Assembly: GCA_039105265.1 (NCBI GenBank)
Contig: JAPFFF010000493.1
Span: 1-21,548, forward strand
DNA from: Tritrichomonas musculus
Lineage: Eukaryota > Parabasalia > Tritrichomonadida > Tritrichomonadidae
Direction: 5' to 3'
Length of the DNA: 21,548 nucleotides
How positions within the stretch are numbered: the first letter of the stretch is position 1; each line of letters begins with the position of its first letter. The translations under genes and the position numbers were made by a program. Of this stretch, positions 18,263-21,548 are shown piece after piece. The notes under the pieces are model-generated. The model made no database searches. It was not told the origin of the DNA and saw nothing but the letters and a program-made list of their open reading frames with translations.

Positions 18263-20239
18263 ATGGCGCCTAAGCGAAATCCATCATGGTTTACTCCCGA
18301 AACAGGAGCAAAAGCAAGATCTCAGCAAACTTACGAAAAGCTCTTAGAAGACAATCAAAGATTACAAGGTGAAAATGAAAGGTTAATTTTGGAGAATACA
18401 AGGCTAAAAAGACAAATAGCAGACTTACAGAAAATTAAATTGAATATACCAGAAGACAAACAAAAAACGATTAATATTAGTCCAATAGTATTAAGATTCA
18501 TCGGCGCTACATGGGATAATATAACAAAATTTCCTCAAGGAAGACGTTATGATGGACTTCACGAATTCTTTGCACTGTTAAGCATGATGAGTCCACATTA
18601 CTTCAATATTTTAAATACCAATTTATTGTTTCCAACATATAAAACTGCTTCAACATATAGAAAGCAAGCTCTCGCTAATTTAGGAATACATGACGACATT
18701 TTTAATGGCGATATACAAAATATTTTGAATATCATGTCAAGGTTTTTACCAAATAATTTTACTGGAAAAGGAGTTATCATGGTTGATGCTGCATATGTTA
18801 CACCGTATGTCAAAGTAAACAAAAATGGTAGGATTGATGGCGTGCTAAATCTCAAAGAGATCGATCCAGAATTAGCAGAAACATTTATTAATGATGACAA
18901 CGAATTTTTAGAATTTATTAAATTAAATTATAACTCAGTGATACAAGCAGAATTCGGTATGACATTTGCACCATTAAATCCAGAATTTAAACAGTTTCCA
19001 ATTGCATGTATTCCGTCGACGTCAGGTAAGGCAACACAAGAGTTACGCGAAAAAATTGAATCGATCATATCACTCATGCCAAAAAACATAAGTATTATCG
19101 GATTAGGCACTGATGGTGACAACACTTATAGCATATATGCAAATATATTCATCGACAAAATTATTGGTAACTTCGAAAGATTCCTAAGTCTTGGTGCTGT
19201 TGGTATAATTAAAATATTTGCAGTATTAATTCATTTTTCAGATCCATTGCACCTGACAAAAAGAGATCGTTACAGAAAATCCTCTCTTGAAGAATTCCTA
19301 GTTTCTCCATATGATTCTTATGAAACACGGTCTGCAGAAGATTTAAAAACTATTGGAATTGCTCCTTACTTATTGGATAACAACAAAGGACGTAAAATGG
19401 AAGATGACCTCCCAAAAAAATTGTTTACTTTACAAACAATTCAAAAAATAATTGATGACGAAGACTTTTATTTACTTTTATCAATGCTTCCTTCTACACT
19501 CTTACTAGAGGCACTATTCAGGAATTCACTAAGTCGGCAAGAGACTATTGACTATCTTTTACTTGGTGCAAGTATTGTATTGATTTATTATCTTATGCAA
19601 CAATATGTCATTGAACACAACTTAAAAATTTATCGTGTGCAGCCCAATACCTATAAGAAAATGAGATGTTTCACAGATAATTGGTGTAAACAATACATAT
19701 TTACTGCAATTGGAATTGCATCTCAAATAATCACTGAAGAAGCTATTGATACAGGCGCATGCAGTTCACACTACCAAGAACACAATTTTGCAAATGTTCG
19801 GAGGCATAATAAAAAAGATGACAGCCACGTGAATTTCCAGAAATCAATGAAATACATTCTATTGGAGCACGAATTGTACAAGAACATGCCTATTGAAGAA
19901 AAAGTTCCAGAATCACGAAGTGACAGTGGGAAGAAAATTTTTGACAACACTCCAGTTGAAGAACGTCCAATAATTTACTATCTTCGGCAAGCATTGTACC
20001 TTTGGAAGAATGTTCAAATTGTAAGAAAAATGCCATTATTGAAGTTAATCGATCCAAAGCCAAGAAAAATGCCATTTCAAGAGTTAAGTGGGATTTTGGG
20101 GAATTTTTATGAAAAAAATCGATGTTCAATTTCTACCAAATCAACGGGCATGATAAAAACAGCTGGTTTGAACAACATGATATTTTGGAATGCTGATGAG
20201 CAGTTGAATAACTTGGTTAATGATGATGATTCTGAATAA
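18263..20239 (+). CDS. Putative leucine-zipper DDE transposase, copy 7
   Basis: Intact 658-codon gene with protein identical to 2768-4744. This is the last complete copy in the window. Confidence 0.85.
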   Translation: MAPKRNPSWFTPETGAKARSQQTYEKLLEDNQRLQGENERLILENTRLKRQIADLQKIKLNIPEDKQKTINISPIVLRFIGATWDNITKFPQGRRYDGLHEFFALLSMMSPHYFNILNTNLLFPTYKTASTYRKQALANLGIHDDIFNGDIQNILNIMSRFLPNNFTGKGVIMVDAAYVTPYVKVNKNGRIDGVLNLKEIDPELAETFINDDNEFLEFIKLNYNSVIQAEFGMTFAPLNPEFKQFPIACIPSTSGKATQELREKIESIISLMPKNISIIGLGTDGDNTYSIYANIFIDKIIGNFERFLSLGAVGIIKIFAVLIHFSDPLHLTKRDRYRKSSLEEFLVSPYDSYETRSAEDLKTIGIAPYLLDNNKGRKMEDDLPKKLFTLQTIQKIIDDEDFYLLLSMLPSTLLLEALFRNSLSRQETIDYLLLGASIVLIYYLMQQYVIEHNLKIYRVQPNTYKKMRCFTDNWCKQYIFTAIGIASQIITEEAIDTGACSSHYQEHNFANVRRHNKKDDSHVNFQKSMKYILLEHELYKNMPIEEKVPESRSDSGKKIFDNTPVEERPIIYYLRQALYLWKNVQIVRKMPLLKLIDPKPRKMPFQELSGILGNFYEKNRCSISTKSTGMIKTAGLNNMIFWNADEQLNNLVNDDDSE

Positions 20240-20316
20240 AAGATAATTTTTTCATTTCACTTTTTATATATAGAAATATTTGAATATTTTATGACATGTC
20301 AAAAATTTTAAAAAAA

Positions 20317-20337
20317 TATAGAACATAGGAAACTCTC
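20317..20337 (-). repeat. Right TIR, copy 7
   Basis: 21-bp perfect reverse complement of 18164-18184. Confidence 0.82.
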
Positions 20338-21262
20338 GAGATATGTCGATATGCTTCGAAATTAATAATATATACTCACCATAGATAGTTATTGATGATT
20401 TCAGATTTTAAGCGAAATCGCGGCGGAGAGTCTTTCAAAAAGTTGTGATTTTCATAACGAGTCTCCAGACGTAAATGTAAAAATGTTTCAAAATTTATGG
20501 TATTATAAGAATATATATTGCAAGCATCTTAATATATATCAATTGTTATATTTTTATTAGCTTCGCTTTGCATCGAGTTATTAATAAAATATATTTCAAA
20601 AATTTGATTTCTGTATTTTTGCATTAAATGTCAGAAAAAAAAATAGTTGTACCTACATAATCAGTATAACAATAATTGCATTACTGTATTGTATATGATT
20701 ATAAAATTATAGGATTGTATGTTTATTGTATATAGAGTAATAACCAAAAACTCCTATCCGTGAAGAATGAGATTTTTTATATTAAGATAAAAATACAAAA
20801 AAACTCGTTACTAACAATATCGGCCAAAATTCAATATTTTTACCCAAAAATTGGTTATTTGTCTTATTATGATGTTAAAAACACGATTAAGCAAAAAAAT
20901 TGCGCATTATAAGTATATATCCCGAGATAAAGCGATTTACACTATTTTTAGCCGATTTTACGATTTTTTTTGGAAAAAACGATTCCAGGACAGAGCCAAC
21001 GAATGACCGGTATATTACATTTATCTTAAATAGTAGTATACATTGCATTATATATTATATTAAATTTTTAGAAAAATCGTCCGCCAAATTTTCGAGAAAA
21101 ATCAATTACAAAATTATACTACATTTGAATAGAAATTCCTCTCAATTTTGGCAACTTTCTTTGATCATATCTCAGTATATACGCAAAATTAGGAAAATGT
21201 TTTCTATTAAAATATTCTTATAATATGATATACTTTATTATATATTAATTTCAAAAGATTAT
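20338..21262. other. Inter-element spacer 7 (925 bp, no gene)
   Basis: Repeat of spacer 1, with the hairpin at 20548-20592. No gene seen. Confidence 0.8.
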
Positions 21263-21283
21263 GAGAGTTTCCTATGTTCTATA
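21263..21283 (+). repeat. Left TIR, copy 8
   Basis: Identical to the TIR at 2669-2689. Its right partner lies beyond the window. Confidence 0.8.
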
Positions 21284-21348
21284 ATTTTTCGTGGTCATGC
21301 TTTTTTTTCCTTTCAAATTTAAAAACCTCTGAAATTTTCAATATAGAA

Positions 21349-21353
21349 TCATT
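21349..21353 (+). promoter_or_regulatory. Inr-like TCATT, copy 8
   Basis: Presumed start A at 21351, 11 nt before the ATG at 21362. Confidence 0.5.
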
Positions 21354-21361
21354 TTTTTTTA

Positions 21362-21548
21362 ATGGCGCCTAAGCGAAATCCATCATGGTTTACTCCCGAA
21401 ACAGGAGCAAAAGCAAGATCTCAGCAAACTTACGAAAAGCTCTTAGAAGACAATCAAAGATTACAAGGTGAAAATGAAAGGTTAATTTTGGAGAATACAA
21501 GGCTAAAAAGACAAATAGCAGACTTACAGAAAATTAAATTGAAAGAAA
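21362..21548 (+). CDS. Putative leucine-zipper DDE transposase, copy 8 (N-terminal part)
   Basis: Covers residues 1-60, which includes the whole leucine zipper (27-55), and then runs off the window. Codon 61 reads AAA where the other copies have AAT, because the last five bases diverge. Confidence 0.75.
   Translation, partial: MAPKRNPSWFTPETGAKARSQQTYEKLLEDNQRLQGENERLILENTRLKRQIADLQKIKLKE

Larger units (their letters stand above)
18164..20337 (+). mobile_element. TIR DNA transposon, copy 7 (complete)
   Basis: Left TIR 18164-18184, gene 18263-20239, right TIR 20317-20337. Structure as in the copy at 2669-4842. Confidence 0.72.
1..21548. repeat. Head-to-tail tandem array of a 3,099-bp unit, about seven copies
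   Basis: Every landmark recurs at exactly 3,099-bp spacing: start codons, stop codons, inverted repeats and spacer motifs. Each unit holds one TIR-bounded transposase gene (2,174 bp) plus one 925-bp gene-free spacer, all in the same orientation. The copies appear identical even in non-coding sequence. The only differences seen are a 28-bp loss at 270/271 in the first copy and a mismatch in the last five bases. Both window edges fall inside the unit, so neither array boundary nor any single-copy flank is visible. This could be a genomic array, a linearised concatemer of a 3.1-kb circle, or an assembly product. Confidence 0.97.
21263..21548 (+). mobile_element. TIR DNA transposon, copy 8 (5' end only, cut by the window)
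   Basis: Left TIR (21263-21283), leader and the first 60 or so codons. The sequence follows the other copies to 21543, and the final five bases then differ. Either the array ends here or the last bases are low-quality sequence at a contig end. Confidence 0.65.

Noticed and set aside
1-21548. Polinton/Maverick or other virus-like element
   Set aside because: There is no DNA polymerase, integrase, packaging ATPase, protease or capsid gene. Only a single transposase gene is present in a 2.2-kb element.
1-21548. CRISPR-like or satellite repeat
   Set aside because: The repeat unit is 3,099 bp and protein-coding, with no short repeats separated by unique spacers.

Overview
The window is almost entirely one sequence repeated head to tail. 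A 3,099-bp unit recurs about seven times (landmarks such as the start codon lie at 2768, 5867, 8966, 12065, 15164, 18263 and 21362, always exactly 3,099 bp apart). I could find only two departures from perfect repetition. The first copy lacks 28 bp at the junction 270/271, and the last five bases of the window (21544-21548) do not match the unit. No unique host sequence is visible on either side.

Each unit has two parts. The first is a 2,174-bp segment bounded by a perfect 21-bp terminal inverted repeat (TIR: inward GAGAGTTTCCTATG... on the left, its complement on the right). It encloses one intronless 658-codon gene, with 99 bp from the left end to the ATG and 98 bp from the stop to the right end. 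That compact symmetry is what a cut-and-paste DNA transposon looks like. The second part is a 925-bp, A+T-rich, gene-free spacer that separates one element from the next and is copied along with it.

The protein looks like a eukaryotic DDE/RNase H-fold transposase. It has an N-terminal leucine zipper (residues 27-55), acidic residues in plausible catalytic settings (D175, D284/D286, E506), a D-P-L-H-L-x-K-x-x-R motif near residue 327, and a long helical stretch between the second Asp and the Glu. This layout recalls P-element/THAP9-like transposases, but there is no THAP zinc finger. I cannot assign it firmly to a named superfamily from sequence alone.

The organism is probably an A+T-rich unicellular eukaryote. 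A parabasalid (Trichomonas or Tritrichomonas type) is my best guess: the gene has a TCA(+1)TTTT initiator 11 nt before its ATG, no introns, and a stop codon embedded in TAAA, which matches the trichomonad polyadenylation signal. A TAATT followed by a T run just after the stop also resembles an Entamoeba-type poly(A) signal, so the assignment is tentative. The mixed arginine codons (CGA, CGT, CGG, AGA, AGG) argue against Entamoeba.

The main open question is what the array is: a true chromosomal tandem array from a very recent amplification, a 3.1-kb circular molecule (or its rolling-circle product) written out as a concatemer, or an assembly artefact. The sequence alone cannot decide. The perfect identity and the repeat-internal window ends keep the circle or concatemer explanation fully open.
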